Both the position numbers and the translations under genes were made by a program. Positions 17,911-27,034 of a stretch of 64,000 nucleotides of DNA are shown one piece after another (positions within the stretch are counted from its first letter, which is position 1; each line of letters opens with the position of its first letter). Source of the DNA: Ruegeria denitrificans. GTDB taxonomy: Bacteria > Pseudomonadota > Alphaproteobacteria > Rhodobacterales > Rhodobacteraceae. The stretch lies in contig NZ_CYUD01000002.1 in NCBI RefSeq assembly GCF_001458295.1, forward strand, positions 186,001 through 250,000. Reading direction: 5' to 3'. The notes beneath the pieces were generated by a model. The model saw only the letters and a program-made list of their open reading frames with translations. It was not told the DNA's origin and searched no databases.

Positions 17911-18665
17911 TCCTCAGACATGCAGCACCCGCCCTTCTGGGGCTTTCCCTGATTACTGGCCCTGCGCAAGCGCTGGATCTGAACGCGCTCAGTCCTTCGG
18001 AAAAGGAAGAGTTTGGCGCACAGGTGCGCGAGTACCTATTGGAGAACCCCGAGGTGATCATCGAGGCGATCAACATCCTTGAACAACGCAACGCGGTTGC
18101 CGAGGCCGCCGCTGACCAGGAACTGGTGGCCGCTAATGCCGATGAGCTGTTTAATGACGGCTACAGCTGGGTGGGAGGCAATCCAGACGGCGACATAACG
18201 CTGGTCGAATTCATGGATTATCGTTGTGGATATTGCCGCCGTGCAGTCTCGGAAGTGGCGAGCCTTCTGTCCGAGGACGGAAATATCCGGCTGGTGATCA
18301 AGGAATTCCCAATTCTGGGTGAGGCCTCGGTCCTGTCGTCGCGCTTTGCAGTGGCCACCAAACATGTGGCCGGTGACGACGCATACAAACAAGTGCACGA
18401 CGCTCTGCTGGAATTTGGCGGCGAACCGACCGAGATTTCCCTGCGCCGCATTTCCGATGGTCTAGGTCTGGACAGCGACGCGATCATCGCCGCGATGGAC
18501 AGCGATCAAGTAACCGATGAAATCACGCGTACACGCGCGTTGGCGCAGCGGATGCAGATTTCCGGAACGCCGTCTTTCATTCTGGGCACAGAAATGCTGC
18601 GCGGCTTCCTACCTGCGGATCAGATGATACAAATTGCCGACGCTGTGCGCGCCGAGCAGGGATAG
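17907..18665 (+). CDS. DsbA/Com1-like periplasmic thiol:disulfide oxidoreductase
   Basis: Secreted thioredoxin-fold protein of 252 residues. A signal peptide (about 1-22, ending GPAQA) is followed by a helical N-terminal extension (SEKEEFGAQVREYLLENPEVIIEAI). The thioredoxin fold carries the redox motif C107-G-Y-C110 in EFMDYRCGYCRRA and the cis-Pro loop SGTPSFILG. This layout is that of the 'DsbA family protein' (BdbD/Com1-like) common in alphaproteobacteria. It could oxidise or isomerise disulfides of envelope proteins. Its start lies inside the stop of the BepA-like gene (ATGA), preceded by AAAAGGAAACGG. Confidence 0.92.
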   Translation: MILRHAAPALLGLSLITGPAQALDLNALSPSEKEEFGAQVREYLLENPEVIIEAINILEQRNAVAEAAADQELVAANADELFNDGYSWVGGNPDGDITLVEFMDYRCGYCRRAVSEVASLLSEDGNIRLVIKEFPILGEASVLSSRFAVATKHVAGDDAYKQVHDALLEFGGEPTEISLRRISDGLGLDSDAIIAAMDSDQVTDEITRTRALAQRMQISGTPSFILGTEMLRGFLPADQMIQIADAVRAEQG

Positions 18666-18672
18666 TAGGTTT

Positions 18673-18691
18673 GGGGCGGTCAAACCGCCCC
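18673..18691 (+). terminator. GC-rich hairpin after the DsbA-like gene
   Basis: GGGGCGGT / ACCGCCCC, 8 bp with a 3-nt loop, starting 7 nt after the stop codon. Only two T residues follow, so its strength as an intrinsic terminator is doubtful. Confidence 0.5.
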
Positions 18692-18878
18692 TTGCCAACT
18701 ACCGTTCCGAGGTTCAGTGAGAGTATATCTCCTCTCTGACCCAATCTCAGGCGTACTCGTTTTCCTTATTATTCTCAAAGCCATTCGGAAAAATCGGCAA
18801 ACGCTTTTCCCTAAATGGGCTTTTCGACAGCATTCAACTAAAGCGCGATTGATTAAGCAGAATTTGAGCAAGTAACCT

Positions 18879-19454
18879 ATGAAAAAGAAAGGCGCTGCCC
18901 TTTACTACTTAACGGCAGGATGGGCATTGATGACCGTCACAATCGGTCTGTATTTTCTGTTTTCCGGCATGGCTCCAACAGCTGACGTTGAAGCCCATTA
19001 TGAAAACAGACCAGGTACTGTCCGGATTGCAAGCTGGAAACCCGGCGACGCGAGATTGCTGAAAGTCAAAGGGAAGCCGGTCACTATTTGGCGTCGTGAT
19101 CTTGCAGAAATGGCAAGTGCAATGGCGCAATTCGACCCAAGTGTCCCTCTGGAAGAATGGTCTGGATTGTTAGAAAGTGGCTCGCTTAAACAGGAGCTAG
19201 GTCCCGAAGTTTTTGCGCGTCTTGAGTGGTTCATCGTCAGCCTGATAAGCACTGCAGGGCTCGGGTGTATTATACTAGCAAAAACTGGCAACTATGCGGG
19301 GTTCTTCGATCCGTGCGCCGGTGTGCACTACGACATGTGGGGCCGCCCTCAGAAAGGCCCAACCAATGAAATCCTGGTAGTGCCACCACATAGGACCAAC
19401 GTAGAGGGGCAATTTGTCGTTATTGACACTTCAAGATTGCCAGCGCCGAAATAG
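18879..19454 (+). CDS. Degenerate Rieske-like protein lacking the iron-sulfur ligands
   Basis: 191 residues that follow the layout of the cytochrome bc1 Rieske subunit without its cluster ligands. The N terminus KKKGAALYYLTAGWA parallels the Rieske Tat/anchor region (RRDFLYYATAG) but with Lys for the twin Arg, and a membrane helix follows at about 12-31. APTADVEA, LKVKGKPVTIWRRD and GRPQKGP are Rieske landmarks. The first cluster box, normally CTHLGC, reads S124-T-A126-G-L-G-C130. The second, normally CPCHGSHYD, reads D144-P-C146-A147-GVHYD. All four ligands are therefore replaced (C to S, H to A, C to D, H to A), while both disulfide cysteines remain. The gene is AT-richer than its neighbours and stands alone. 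Its function is unknown; it may be a structural or regulatory paralogue. Confidence 0.75.
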   Translation: MKKKGAALYYLTAGWALMTVTIGLYFLFSGMAPTADVEAHYENRPGTVRIASWKPGDARLLKVKGKPVTIWRRDLAEMASAMAQFDPSVPLEEWSGLLESGSLKQELGPEVFARLEWFIVSLISTAGLGCIILAKTGNYAGFFDPCAGVHYDMWGRPQKGPTNEILVVPPHRTNVEGQFVVIDTSRLPAPK

Positions 19455-19469
19455 GCTTGCCTTCGCGCC

Positions 19470-20591
19470 CTATTCTGCCGCTTCAGCAGCGGCGTCCAAC
19501 TCAGCCGCCTTCTTCTCGACCTCTTCGACGATGTGGTCGATCATCTGGTCGTTTGACATCTTGTGGCTGGCCTTTCCCGCCAGATAGACCATGCCCGATC
19601 CAGCCCCACCACCTGTAAAGCCGACATCGGTCATCAATGCCTCGCCCGGGCCGTTGACCACGCACCCGATGATGGACAGGCTCATCGGGGTCTTGATGTG
19701 CTCCAACCGCTGCTCAAGCTCTTCGACCGTCTTGATCACGTCGAACCCCTGCCGCGCGCAGGACGGGCATGAGATTATGTTCACACCGCGATGGCGCAGG
19801 CCCAGAGATTTCAGGATCTCATAGCCAACCTTGACCTCTTCGACCGGATCGGCAGACAGGCTGACGCGGATCGTATCGCCAATGCCCATCCAAAGCAGAT
19901 TGCCCAACCCGATAGACGATTTGATTGTCCCCGACACCAGACCTCCTGCCTCGGTGATGCCCAGGTGAATCGGGGCGTCGGTCGCCTCGGCGATACCCTG
20001 ATAGGCGGCGGCGGACAGGAATACGTCGCTGGCCTTCACGCTGATCTTGAATTCGTGAAAGTCGTTGTCCTGCAGGATTCGGATATGCTCGAGCCCGCTT
20101 TCAACCATCGCTTCGGGGCACGGTTCGCCATATTTCTCAAGCAGGTGCTTTTCCAGACTGCCTGCATTCACGCCAATCCGGATCGAGCAATTGTGGTCAC
20201 GCGCCGCGCTGATGACCTCTTTCACCCGCTTTTCATCACCAATATTACCCGGGTTGATCCGCAGACAGGCGGCACCGGCCTCGGCGGCCTCGATCCCGCG
20301 GCGATAGTGGAAATGAATATCGGCCACAATCGGCACCGGGCATTCGCGCACGATCTCTTTCAGGGCTTTCGATGACGCTTCATCGGGTACTGACACGCGC
20401 ACGATATCGGCACCTGCCTCGGCTGCGGCCTGTACCTGCGCTACGGTCGCGGCAACATCGGTCGTCAGCGTGTTGGTCATCGTCTGTACGGCAATTGGAG
20501 CATCTCCGCCGACGGCAACATCCCCGACCATGATCTGACGGGATTTACGGCGGTAGATATTGCGCCACGGGCGAACATGATTGAGCGACAT
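19470..20591 (-). CDS. ispG: 4-hydroxy-3-methylbut-2-enyl diphosphate synthase
   Basis: [4Fe-4S] enzyme of the MEP isoprenoid pathway, converting MEcPP to HMBPP. The 373 residues are full length. The TIM-barrel N-terminal part starts [35 protein letters not shown]. The cluster-binding C-terminal domain contains [15 protein letters not shown] and the third Cys with the conserved [10 protein letters not shown]. It is downstream of the rodZ-like gene on the same strand (71 nt apart), an arrangement seen in many proteobacteria. Confidence 0.97.
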   Translation of the reverse strand: MSLNHVRPWRNIYRRKSRQIMVGDVAVGGDAPIAVQTMTNTLTTDVAATVAQVQAAAEAGADIVRVSVPDEASSKALKEIVRECPVPIVADIHFHYRRGIEAAEAGAACLRINPGNIGDEKRVKEVISAARDHNCSIRIGVNAGSLEKHLLEKYGEPCPEAMVESGLEHIRILQDNDFHEFKISVKASDVFLSAAAYQGIAEATDAPIHLGITEAGGLVSGTIKSSIGLGNLLWMGIGDTIRVSLSADPVEEVKVGYEILKSLGLRHRGVNIISCPSCARQGFDVIKTVEELEQRLEHIKTPMSLSIIGCVVNGPGEALMTDVGFTGGGAGSGMVYLAGKASHKMSNDQMIDHIVEEVEKKAAELDAAAEAAE

Positions 20592-20662
20592 GGGGACGGG
20601 TCCAAGACAACTTGAGTTGGGTCTTTAGATAGTCCGCCTACCAGGTCACCGCAATGGCTAGA

Positions 20663-21874
20663 TCACTCGGCGGGTTCTTCTGAAACCTGGGCCTGTAGTT
20701 CGGCCACCAATTGTTTCAGCGCGCTGTTCTGATCGGCCTCAAGATCAGCCACCGCATAGGTTTCGGCAACTGCATCCTTGGACAGAACAACGCCTTTGGC
20801 GACGGTCCCCGGCGCGCCAGCCGGTCCATAATGTTCGCCGTTCATCGAGAAGAAGACCGAGCCCGAAGCACCCGCACGCAGCAGCGGCGGCTCTTCCGTC
20901 AACGGAACCTCAAACACGCTGCCCTGTTCAACGGTACCAAGGGTACCTTCAAAGATAACGCTGCCGTCCGCTGCAGTGACCCGCATCCAGGAAGGGTTCA
21001 CCGCAACGATTTTCAGGGTGGTGTCGATTTGCTCGACCACTTGTGGCAAGGCCGGGCGTTCAACGGTATGAACCTCGGCGACCTCAACCTTGGGCAGTTC
21101 CTGTGGCTGGAAAGTACCCACGGTGCGTGGGTCCAGCGTGGAAATCGGGGCGTCACGGGCGACCAGAACAGGTACGTCCAGCGCCTGCGGGCGATACAGG
21201 CGATCCAGCGCCTCGGCACTGGGTTTGGTCGCAACGGCAATCTCAGTTTCGACGCTTTCGCGCGCGGCATCCAAGGGATCAAGGTCGGACAGAACCACCG
21301 GGGCTTGCTCGACCGGGCTGACCTGTACTTGCTGGATCTTGTTCAGAACCGACCAGCCACCGTAGCCGATGCCGCAGATAACTGCGACCAAAACCAGCGA
21401 CGATCCGATGGCCCGCGGTTCAATCTGGCTGACAAGAGATTCCCTTCCGGGAACGAAAGGCGTGTTGGGCGAGATAAAGGGGTCGCGCCCCATCGGGCCG
21501 CGTGCTGCAACCGCGCCCGAGGGCTTGCGGACAACCGAAGCCTCGGCCGACATGCCATGTGCAACCTCGAACCCACTTTCCTTGCAGAAGGCAGCGAAAG
21601 TGTCATCCGGGTTCATCCCCAGATAGCGGGCATAAGAACGCACATACCCGGCGATGAAGCCGGGTGTGTCGAACGCGTCTGGATCGGCGTCTTCGATGGC
21701 TGCTATGTAGTTGGCCTTGATCCGCAGTTCCCGCTGCACATCCAAAAGGGACTTGCCCATTGTTGCGCGTTCACCGCGCATCATGTCGCCGAGCCGTACT
21801 TCGTAATCGTCATAGCCTTTTGGCCTGACGTCGGCTTCACCTTTGGAATCGCGCTGAGATCTGCGCCCAATCAT
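20663..21874 (-). CDS. RodZ-like helix-turn-helix membrane protein
   Basis: 403 residues with RodZ architecture. A cytoplasmic HTH_25-type domain lies at about 25-110 (LGDMMRGERATMGKSLLDVQ, YIAAIEDADPDAFDTPGFIAGYVRSYARYLGM). A single membrane helix is at about 160-180 (GSSLVLVAVICGIGYGGWSVL), followed by a long low-complexity periplasmic linker. The C-terminal domain resembles DUF4115 (LKIVAVNPSWMRVTAADGSVIFEGTL). RodZ links MreB to the cell-wall elongation machinery. The upstream position next to ispG supports the assignment. Confidence 0.85.
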   Translation of the reverse strand: MIGRRSQRDSKGEADVRPKGYDDYEVRLGDMMRGERATMGKSLLDVQRELRIKANYIAAIEDADPDAFDTPGFIAGYVRSYARYLGMNPDDTFAAFCKESGFEVAHGMSAEASVVRKPSGAVAARGPMGRDPFISPNTPFVPGRESLVSQIEPRAIGSSLVLVAVICGIGYGGWSVLNKIQQVQVSPVEQAPVVLSDLDPLDAARESVETEIAVATKPSAEALDRLYRPQALDVPVLVARDAPISTLDPRTVGTFQPQELPKVEVAEVHTVERPALPQVVEQIDTTLKIVAVNPSWMRVTAADGSVIFEGTLGTVEQGSVFEVPLTEEPPLLRAGASGSVFFSMNGEHYGPAGAPGTVAKGVVLSKDAVAETYAVADLEADQNSALKQLVAELQAQVSEEPAE

Positions 21875-22002
21875 CCCTGCTGCCCCATTCTGCCTGCGCG
21901 TGTTTCACGCTAACGGCGAATCATCCCTTTAACGATTCGTCCGTTACTTTTGTTAGCTTAAGCTTAACACGCGGCAAACCTATTGCACACTTTGGCGTGA
22001 GG

Positions 22003-23226
22003 TTATCCGGCAAGTTCGGCGCGATTTAGCGCACAATGTGACCAAAGTTCGTCCATAGCCTGCACCAGACGGTTAATCTCACCGGGTCCATGCACCGGAG
22101 ATGGGGTAAAGCGCAAACGTTCGGTTCCGCGCGGAACGGTGGGAAAATTGATCGGCTGTACATAGATGCCATAGTCATCCAGCAGCCGGTCGCTGAGGAT
22201 CTTGGTATGCACAGGATTACCTACGATCACTGGCACGATATGCGTACCGTGGTCGATCAGCGGCAGGCCCAGCCCCTTGAGCCGCAGCTTGAGAACCTTG
22301 GCCTGTGTTTGGTGCTGCTCGCGTAAATCCGTTGCGGTTTTCAGATAGGCGACCGACGCAGCCGCCCCTGCTGCCACCGCAGGCGGCAACGACGTGGTGA
22401 AGATAAAGCCCGGAGCATAGGAACGCACGGCGTCACACATTTTCTCACTGGCCGCGATATAGCCGCCCATCACACCAAAGGCTTTGGCGAGGGTGCCGTT
22501 GATGATGTCGATACGATGCGCCAGACGATCACGCTCGGTCACGCCGCCACCGCGCGGGCCGTACATGCCGACAGCATGAACTTCATCAAGGTAAGTCAAC
22601 GCGCCGAATTCATCGGCCAGATCGCAGATTTCCTCGATGGGACCAAAATCGCCATCCATCGAGTAAACGGATTCAAATGCGATCAGCTTGGGTGCTTTGG
22701 GGTCGTCAGCCTCAAGCAGTTCGCGCAGATGGGCCACATCGTTGTGACGGAAGATGCGTTTGGCACCGCCGTTGCGGCGCACGCCTTCGATCATCGACGC
22801 ATGGTTCAGCGCGTCGGAATAGATGATCAGGCCGGGGAACAGTTTGGGCAAAGTGCTCAGTGTCGCGTCGTTGGCGATATATGCGCTGGTGAACAGCAGC
22901 GCTGCCTCCTTGCCATGCAGATCAGCCAGCTCAGCTTCAAGGCGCTTGTGATAGACCGTGGTGCCCGAGATATTGCGGGTTCCGCCCGAACCAGCGCCGG
23001 CGGCGTCAACGGCTTCGTGCATGGCGTCCAGAACAACCGGGTGCTGGCCCATACCCAAATAGTCATTGCCACACCACACGGTGATATTCTGCTGCGATCC
23101 GTCCGGGCGCGTCCGCACTGCATGCGGGAAATGGCCATTACGGCGTTCGATGTCGATGAAGGTCCGGTAGCGTCCTTCATCATGCAGCCTGGCAATCGCT
23201 GTATCGAGCTGAGCAGTATAGTCCAC
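22003..23226 (-). CDS. hemA: 5-aminolevulinate synthase
   Basis: PLP enzyme that condenses glycine and succinyl-CoA to 5-aminolevulinate, the C4 route to haem and tetrapyrroles used by alphaproteobacteria. Its 407 residues match the family. Motifs are [49 protein letters not shown] (PLP-pocket Asp/His) and [16 protein letters not shown] (Schiff-base Lys). An FNR-type box lies 135 nt upstream of the start with a matching -10-like hexamer, pointing to control by oxygen. Confidence 0.97.
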   Translation of the reverse strand: MDYTAQLDTAIARLHDEGRYRTFIDIERRNGHFPHAVRTRPDGSQQNITVWCGNDYLGMGQHPVVLDAMHEAVDAAGAGSGGTRNISGTTVYHKRLEAELADLHGKEAALLFTSAYIANDATLSTLPKLFPGLIIYSDALNHASMIEGVRRNGGAKRIFRHNDVAHLRELLEADDPKAPKLIAFESVYSMDGDFGPIEEICDLADEFGALTYLDEVHAVGMYGPRGGGVTERDRLAHRIDIINGTLAKAFGVMGGYIAASEKMCDAVRSYAPGFIFTTSLPPAVAAGAAASVAYLKTATDLREQHQTQAKVLKLRLKGLGLPLIDHGTHIVPVIVGNPVHTKILSDRLLDDYGIYVQPINFPTVPRGTERLRFTPSPVHGPGEINRLVQAMDELWSHCALNRAELAG

Positions 23227-23546
23227 CGGTATCTCCTTACCTGCCCGGCCAATTCATAATAGACCGGACAAAATTTCTGACGCCCTCACCGGACGAATCC
23301 GGGTATACGCCAATGCGTTCCCTTGTGCCCAGTACGTATAGACGACATTGGGATCACATATTTGATTTGCATCAAATATCTCCTCGTACCCGTGTCGACA
23401 AGTAAAGTTACGGCAGTCGGGCGCGAGGAAACGACGCAGGCACCCATCCGGGTTTCCGATATTATACCATATTCCCGCCAAAGCACACTGGACGGCGCTG
23501 ATGGCGCTGATAGGGTTCGGCCAAATCTTGAAAGCAGGAGAACCCC
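23227..23546. other. hemA / M20 peptidase divergent intergenic region
   Basis: 320 bases between two divergent genes. It holds the FNR-type box (23362-23375), a -10-like hexamer for hemA, and the AGGAG ribosome site of the plus-strand peptidase gene just before 23547. No convincing coding region or RNA gene is visible. Confidence 0.7.
23335..23375 (-). promoter_or_regulatory. FNR/FnrL box and -10 element of hemA
   Basis: TTGAT-TTGC-ATCAA at 23362-23375 matches the FNR consensus TTGAT-N4-ATCAA at every fixed position. Reading toward hemA, TATACG occupies 23340-23335. The centre-to-centre distance of 31 bp is what a class II FNR-activated promoter (site centred near -41.5) would show, with transcription starting near 23327. 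In Rhodobacter, hemA is a known FnrL target. The site itself is seen directly; the promoter geometry is inferred. Confidence 0.8.
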
Positions 23547-24932
23547 ATGTCGCTGGACGCCGTTCTGAACCGCATCGACGCTGATCTGCAAACCTCAATC
23601 GACCGCCTGATGGAGCTGCTGCGCATTCCATCTATTTCGACCGACCCGGCCTATGACGAACAGGTGGATCAGGCCGCCGACTGGCTGGTGGCCGACCTGC
23701 AAAGCATAGGTATTGCAGCGGAAAAGCGCGAAACCACCGGCCATCCCATGGTCGTCGGCCATGTTGGAGAGGACAGCAACGCACCTCATGTTCTGTTTTA
23801 CGGGCACTATGACGTGCAGCCCGTTGACCCGCTGGAGCTGTGGAATCGCGACCCATTCGATCCCGCCATTGAAGACACTGACAATGGCCCGGTCATTCGC
23901 GGGCGCGGGTCGTCAGATGACAAAGGCCAGTTGATGACCTTTGTCGAAGCCTGCCGAGCGTGGAAAGCCGTCAACGGCTCCCTGCCCTGCCGCATCACGT
24001 TTTTCTTCGAGGGCGAAGAAGAATCGGGGTCTCCGTCTCTGGTTCCGTTCCTTCGGGAAAACGCGGCCGAGTTGAAGGCAGATCTGGCCTTGGTTTGCGA
24101 CACCTCGATGGTATCACGTGGTGTGCCGTCGATTTCCTCGCAATTGCGCGGCATGCTCAAGGACGAATTCACCATCACCGGTCCGCGCATTGACCTGCAT
24201 TCGGGCCATTACGGCGGCCCCGGCCTGAACCCGCTGCGGGAATTGTCCAAGATCATCGCCTCGTTCTACGACGACGAAACCGGCCGTGTCGCCGTCGAGG
24301 GTTTCTATGAAGGTGTCCACGAAATACCTGCCGAGCAACTGCGCCAGTGGCAAAACTGCGGGTTTGACGAGGCTGAATATCTGAACTCGGTCGGTTACTC
24401 GCAACCCCATGGCGAAAAGGGGTATTCGGCGCTGGAACAGCAATGGGCGCGCCCGACGCTTGAGGTCAACGGCCTGTGGGGCGGCTATAACGGCGCGGGT
24501 TCGAAAACCGTGATCCCGTCGCAGGCGCATTGCAAGATCACCTGCCGTCTGGTCGGCGACATGGATCCTGACAGCCTGCGCGACAAAATCCGCAAACATG
24601 TAGAGGAGCGTTTGTCGCCGGACGCCAAGGTCGACTGGGACAATGATCTGGAAGGGTCCCCCGCCTCGGTCATGAATTTGGATCGCCCCGAGTTCGAGGC
24701 TGCGCGTGGCGCCCTATCGGACGAATGGGGACGCGAGGCCGTATTCACCGGGATGGGCGGTTCCATACCTGTCGTCGGGTACTTTAATACCGAGCTTGGG
24801 CTGGATTCGATGCTGGTTGGCTATGCCAATGACGATGATGCCATCCACTCACCGAACGAGAAGTACGACGTGAAAAGCTTTCACAAAGGCATCCGGTCCT
24901 GGGCCCGGATTCTGGACGCCCTGACCCGCTAA
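23547..24932 (+). CDS. M20-family metallopeptidase (dipeptidase)
   Basis: Cytoplasmic two-zinc peptidase of 461 residues with no signal peptide. Metal-site motifs are VLFYGHYDVQPVDP (His, Asp), IRGRGSSDDKGQLMTFVEA (bridging Asp) and FFFEGEEESGSPSL (catalytic Glu and Glu ligand), plus a C-terminal His in NDDDAIHSPNEKYD. A dimerisation domain sits at about 190-350. The pattern is that of the M20 'dipeptidase' subgroup (carnosinase/CPG2-like). An AGGAG precedes the ATG. Downstream lies a bidirectional terminator shared with lpdA. The substrate is unknown. Confidence 0.92.
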   Translation: MSLDAVLNRIDADLQTSIDRLMELLRIPSISTDPAYDEQVDQAADWLVADLQSIGIAAEKRETTGHPMVVGHVGEDSNAPHVLFYGHYDVQPVDPLELWNRDPFDPAIEDTDNGPVIRGRGSSDDKGQLMTFVEACRAWKAVNGSLPCRITFFFEGEEESGSPSLVPFLRENAAELKADLALVCDTSMVSRGVPSISSQLRGMLKDEFTITGPRIDLHSGHYGGPGLNPLRELSKIIASFYDDETGRVAVEGFYEGVHEIPAEQLRQWQNCGFDEAEYLNSVGYSQPHGEKGYSALEQQWARPTLEVNGLWGGYNGAGSKTVIPSQAHCKITCRLVGDMDPDSLRDKIRKHVEERLSPDAKVDWDNDLEGSPASVMNLDRPEFEAARGALSDEWGREAVFTGMGGSIPVVGYFNTELGLDSMLVGYANDDDAIHSPNEKYDVKSFHKGIRSWARILDALTR

Positions 24933-24934
24933 AC

Positions 24935-24970
24935 AAAAAAGGCACCGCCGGACTGGCGGTGCCTTTGTTT
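24935..24970. terminator. Bidirectional intrinsic terminator
   Basis: GGCACCGCC (24941-24949) / GGCGGTGCC (24955-24963), 9 bp perfect, 5-nt loop. A run of A on the left (24935-24940) and a T-rich stretch on the right (TTTGTTT) let it serve both the M20 peptidase and the convergent lpdA gene. Confidence 0.9.
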
Positions 24971-24987
24971 AGGTATCGTCTCACAGA

Positions 24988-26382
24988 TTACATGTGAATG
25001 ACTTTGCCGTAAGCATCCAAAACGCTTTCGTGCATCATTTCCGACAGAGTTGGGTGCGGGAAGACCGTGTTCATCAGGTCTTCTTCTGTCGTTTCCAGCT
25101 GTCGACCAACGATGTAACCCTGAATCAATTCAGTCACTTCCGCGCCGATCATGTGCGCGCCCAGCAGCTCGCCGGTTTTGGCATCAAATACCGTTTTGAT
25201 CAGACCTTCCGGCTCACCCAGAGCGATGGCCTTACCATTGCCGATGAAGGGGAAGCGGCCGACTTTGATGTCGTAGCCCAGCTCTTTGGCTTTTGCCTCG
25301 CTGTAACCGACCGAAGCCACTTGCGGCTGACAATAAGTGCAACCGGCGATGCTTTCGGGCTTTACAGGGTGCGCGTGTTTGCCAGCGATCAGTTCCGCGA
25401 CCATCACGCCTTCGTGGCTTGCCTTGTGCGCCAACCAAGGTGCGCCCGCGATGTCGCCAATGGCATACAGCCCTTCAACCCCGGTGCGACAGAATTCATC
25501 AGTCACGACATGAGTGCGGTCGAGTTTCACGCCCAAGGCTTCAAGCCCGAGGTCTTCGACGTTGCCAACGATCCCCACGGCCGAGATCACAGTATCAAAA
25601 TCGTGCTTTTCGACCTTGCCTTTGACCTCAATATGCGCGGTAACCTTGCCCTTGGCCCGGTCCAGCTGCTTGACCATCGCTTTTTCCATGATGGTCATGC
25701 CTTGCTTGGTAAAGGCCTTCTTGGCCAGCCCGCTGATCTCGGCATCTTCCACCGGCAGCACGCGGTCCATGACCTCGACAACAGTAGTATCGGCACCCAG
25801 CGTATTGTAGAAGCTGGCAAACTCGATACCAATCGCGCCCGAGCCGATGACCAGCAGTTTCTTGGGCATCCGCGGCGGTTGCAACGCGTGCTTGTACGTC
25901 CAGACCAGATCACCATCGGCCTCAAGCCCCGGCAGTTCCCGCGCCCGCGCACCAGTGGCCAGCACGATGTTCTTGGCCGTCAGCTCTTCGGTGCCTTTGT
26001 CTGTCTTGACCGAGACCTTGCCCTTGGCGGGGATCGTCGCCTGCCCCATCACCACGGTGACTTTGTTCTTTTTCAGCAGGTGACCAATGCCGCCGGAAAG
26101 CTGGGCCGCCACACCGCGCGAACGTTTTACGACAGCGTCCAGATCGTACCCGACCTTATCCGCCTTAAGCCCGAAATCCTTGGCGCGCTCCATCAAGTGG
26201 AACACTTCGGAGGAACGCAACAGCGCCTTGGTCGGGATACATCCCCAGTTCAGGCATATGCCGCCCAGATGTTCACGTTCGACCACAGCCGTTTTCAGGC
26301 CCAGCTGTGCTGCGCGAATAGCAGCGACATAGCCGCCCGGACCAGCGCCGATTACGATCAGATCAAAAGATTGTGCAGCCAT
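24988..26382 (-). CDS. lpdA: Dihydrolipoyl dehydrogenase (E3)
   Basis: FAD flavoprotein that reoxidises dihydrolipoamide of 2-oxoacid dehydrogenase complexes using NAD+. The 464 residues show the FAD motif GAGPGGYVAAIRAAQLG, the redox-active disulfide in GGICLNWGCIPTKALL, the NAD-binding GSGAIGIEFASFY, and the C-terminal HPTLSEMMHE with the catalytic His-Glu dyad. It stands alone, about 16 kb from pdhABC. A palindrome found upstream of it is also found upstream of pdhA, which suggests that it supplies E3 to pyruvate dehydrogenase. GAGAGGGAA precedes the ATG. Confidence 0.96.
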   Translation of the reverse strand: MAAQSFDLIVIGAGPGGYVAAIRAAQLGLKTAVVEREHLGGICLNWGCIPTKALLRSSEVFHLMERAKDFGLKADKVGYDLDAVVKRSRGVAAQLSGGIGHLLKKNKVTVVMGQATIPAKGKVSVKTDKGTEELTAKNIVLATGARARELPGLEADGDLVWTYKHALQPPRMPKKLLVIGSGAIGIEFASFYNTLGADTTVVEVMDRVLPVEDAEISGLAKKAFTKQGMTIMEKAMVKQLDRAKGKVTAHIEVKGKVEKHDFDTVISAVGIVGNVEDLGLEALGVKLDRTHVVTDEFCRTGVEGLYAIGDIAGAPWLAHKASHEGVMVAELIAGKHAHPVKPESIAGCTYCQPQVASVGYSEAKAKELGYDIKVGRFPFIGNGKAIALGEPEGLIKTVFDAKTGELLGAHMIGAEVTELIQGYIVGRQLETTEEDLMNTVFPHPTLSEMMHESVLDAYGKVIHM

Positions 26383-26411
26383 GTTTCCCTCTCGGCGCAG
26401 GATGGTTGAAA

Positions 26412-26437
26412 AATTTAGTTTACCATTAAACTAAATT
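26412..26437. promoter_or_regulatory. Palindromic operator upstream of lpdA (shared with pdhA)
   Basis: Perfect inverted repeat with 11-bp arms (26412-26422 and 26427-26437) around the spacer CCAT. The core TAGTTTA-N4-TAAACTA is identical to that upstream of pdhA at 42105-42128. It ends 29 nt before the lpdA start, between a presumed promoter and the ribosome site, as expected for a repressor. The regulator is unidentified. Confidence 0.8.
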
Positions 26438-26599
26438 CTGGAACGCATCAACACACCATTCCCGCGACAAATGCGACGCGGGATCATCGGTATCAGTTTA
26501 TGCTGAATTCAGCCTATACCGGGTCTGCTTCTATGGCTAGAACATAGGGGTCGGGTTTATCCGCCCTTTCATAAACACAAATTATTCGAGAGGCTTACC

Positions 26600-27034
26600 A
26601 TGGCCAAAACACTTAAGGATCTGTTGCTTGCAATGCTCAACGCCACACTCATCCTCGTGGCTCTTTGCTTATTTCTGGGGTGGAAACTGGCATCGACAGT
26701 AGAAGACATCACCATGGTCTTTTCAGAAAAAGCCCAAGTTATTGCACCGCTAAGGGATGAAATTCGCGGCGTTCAGGGTGAACTTGTAGCGCTGCGCAGT
26801 GATCTTGCAGATGTGCAGGCAGGTGGTTCTGTGACCGATATCAGCGAAAAACTGCGAATATCCACGGCGCTGGTGAAACTGGATAACCTCGAGGAAGGAA
26901 TGCAGATCACGCAGGCCCGCATTGCCGAGATAACTCAAACTCCTGGTGTGCTGATCAACTCTGCCATAGAAAAATCGGCCGACGTAGTCGCCGACCGAAT
27001 TATTGCCATTCGAGGCTGCGTGCCGTCGTCCTAA
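26600..27034 (+). CDS. Small membrane-anchored coiled-coil protein
   Basis: 144 residues of unknown function. One N-terminal membrane helix (about 8-32, LLLAMLNATLILVALCLFLGWKLA) is followed by a helical region with heptad-like spacing (KAQVIAPLRDEIRGVQGELVALRSDLADVQ). A second helical stretch (VKLDNLEEGMQITQARIAEI) follows. The topology suggests a short anchor with a periplasmic or cytoplasmic coiled coil. GAGAGG lies upstream. It diverges from lpdA and overlaps the 3' end of the convergent DUF924 gene by four bases. No relative is recognised. Confidence 0.7.
   Translation: MAKTLKDLLLAMLNATLILVALCLFLGWKLASTVEDITMVFSEKAQVIAPLRDEIRGVQGELVALRSDLADVQAGGSVTDISEKLRISTALVKLDNLEEGMQITQARIAEITQTPGVLINSAIEKSADVVADRIIAIRGCVPSS

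Noticed and set aside
20711..21913. Long plus-strand open frame opposite the RodZ-like gene
   Set aside because: No domain pattern; the minus-strand reading has clear domains and a normal start.
24994..26409. Long plus-strand open frame opposite lpdA
   Set aside because: It mirrors a well-conserved gene, shows no family motifs and reflects GC-rich codon use; a shadow frame.
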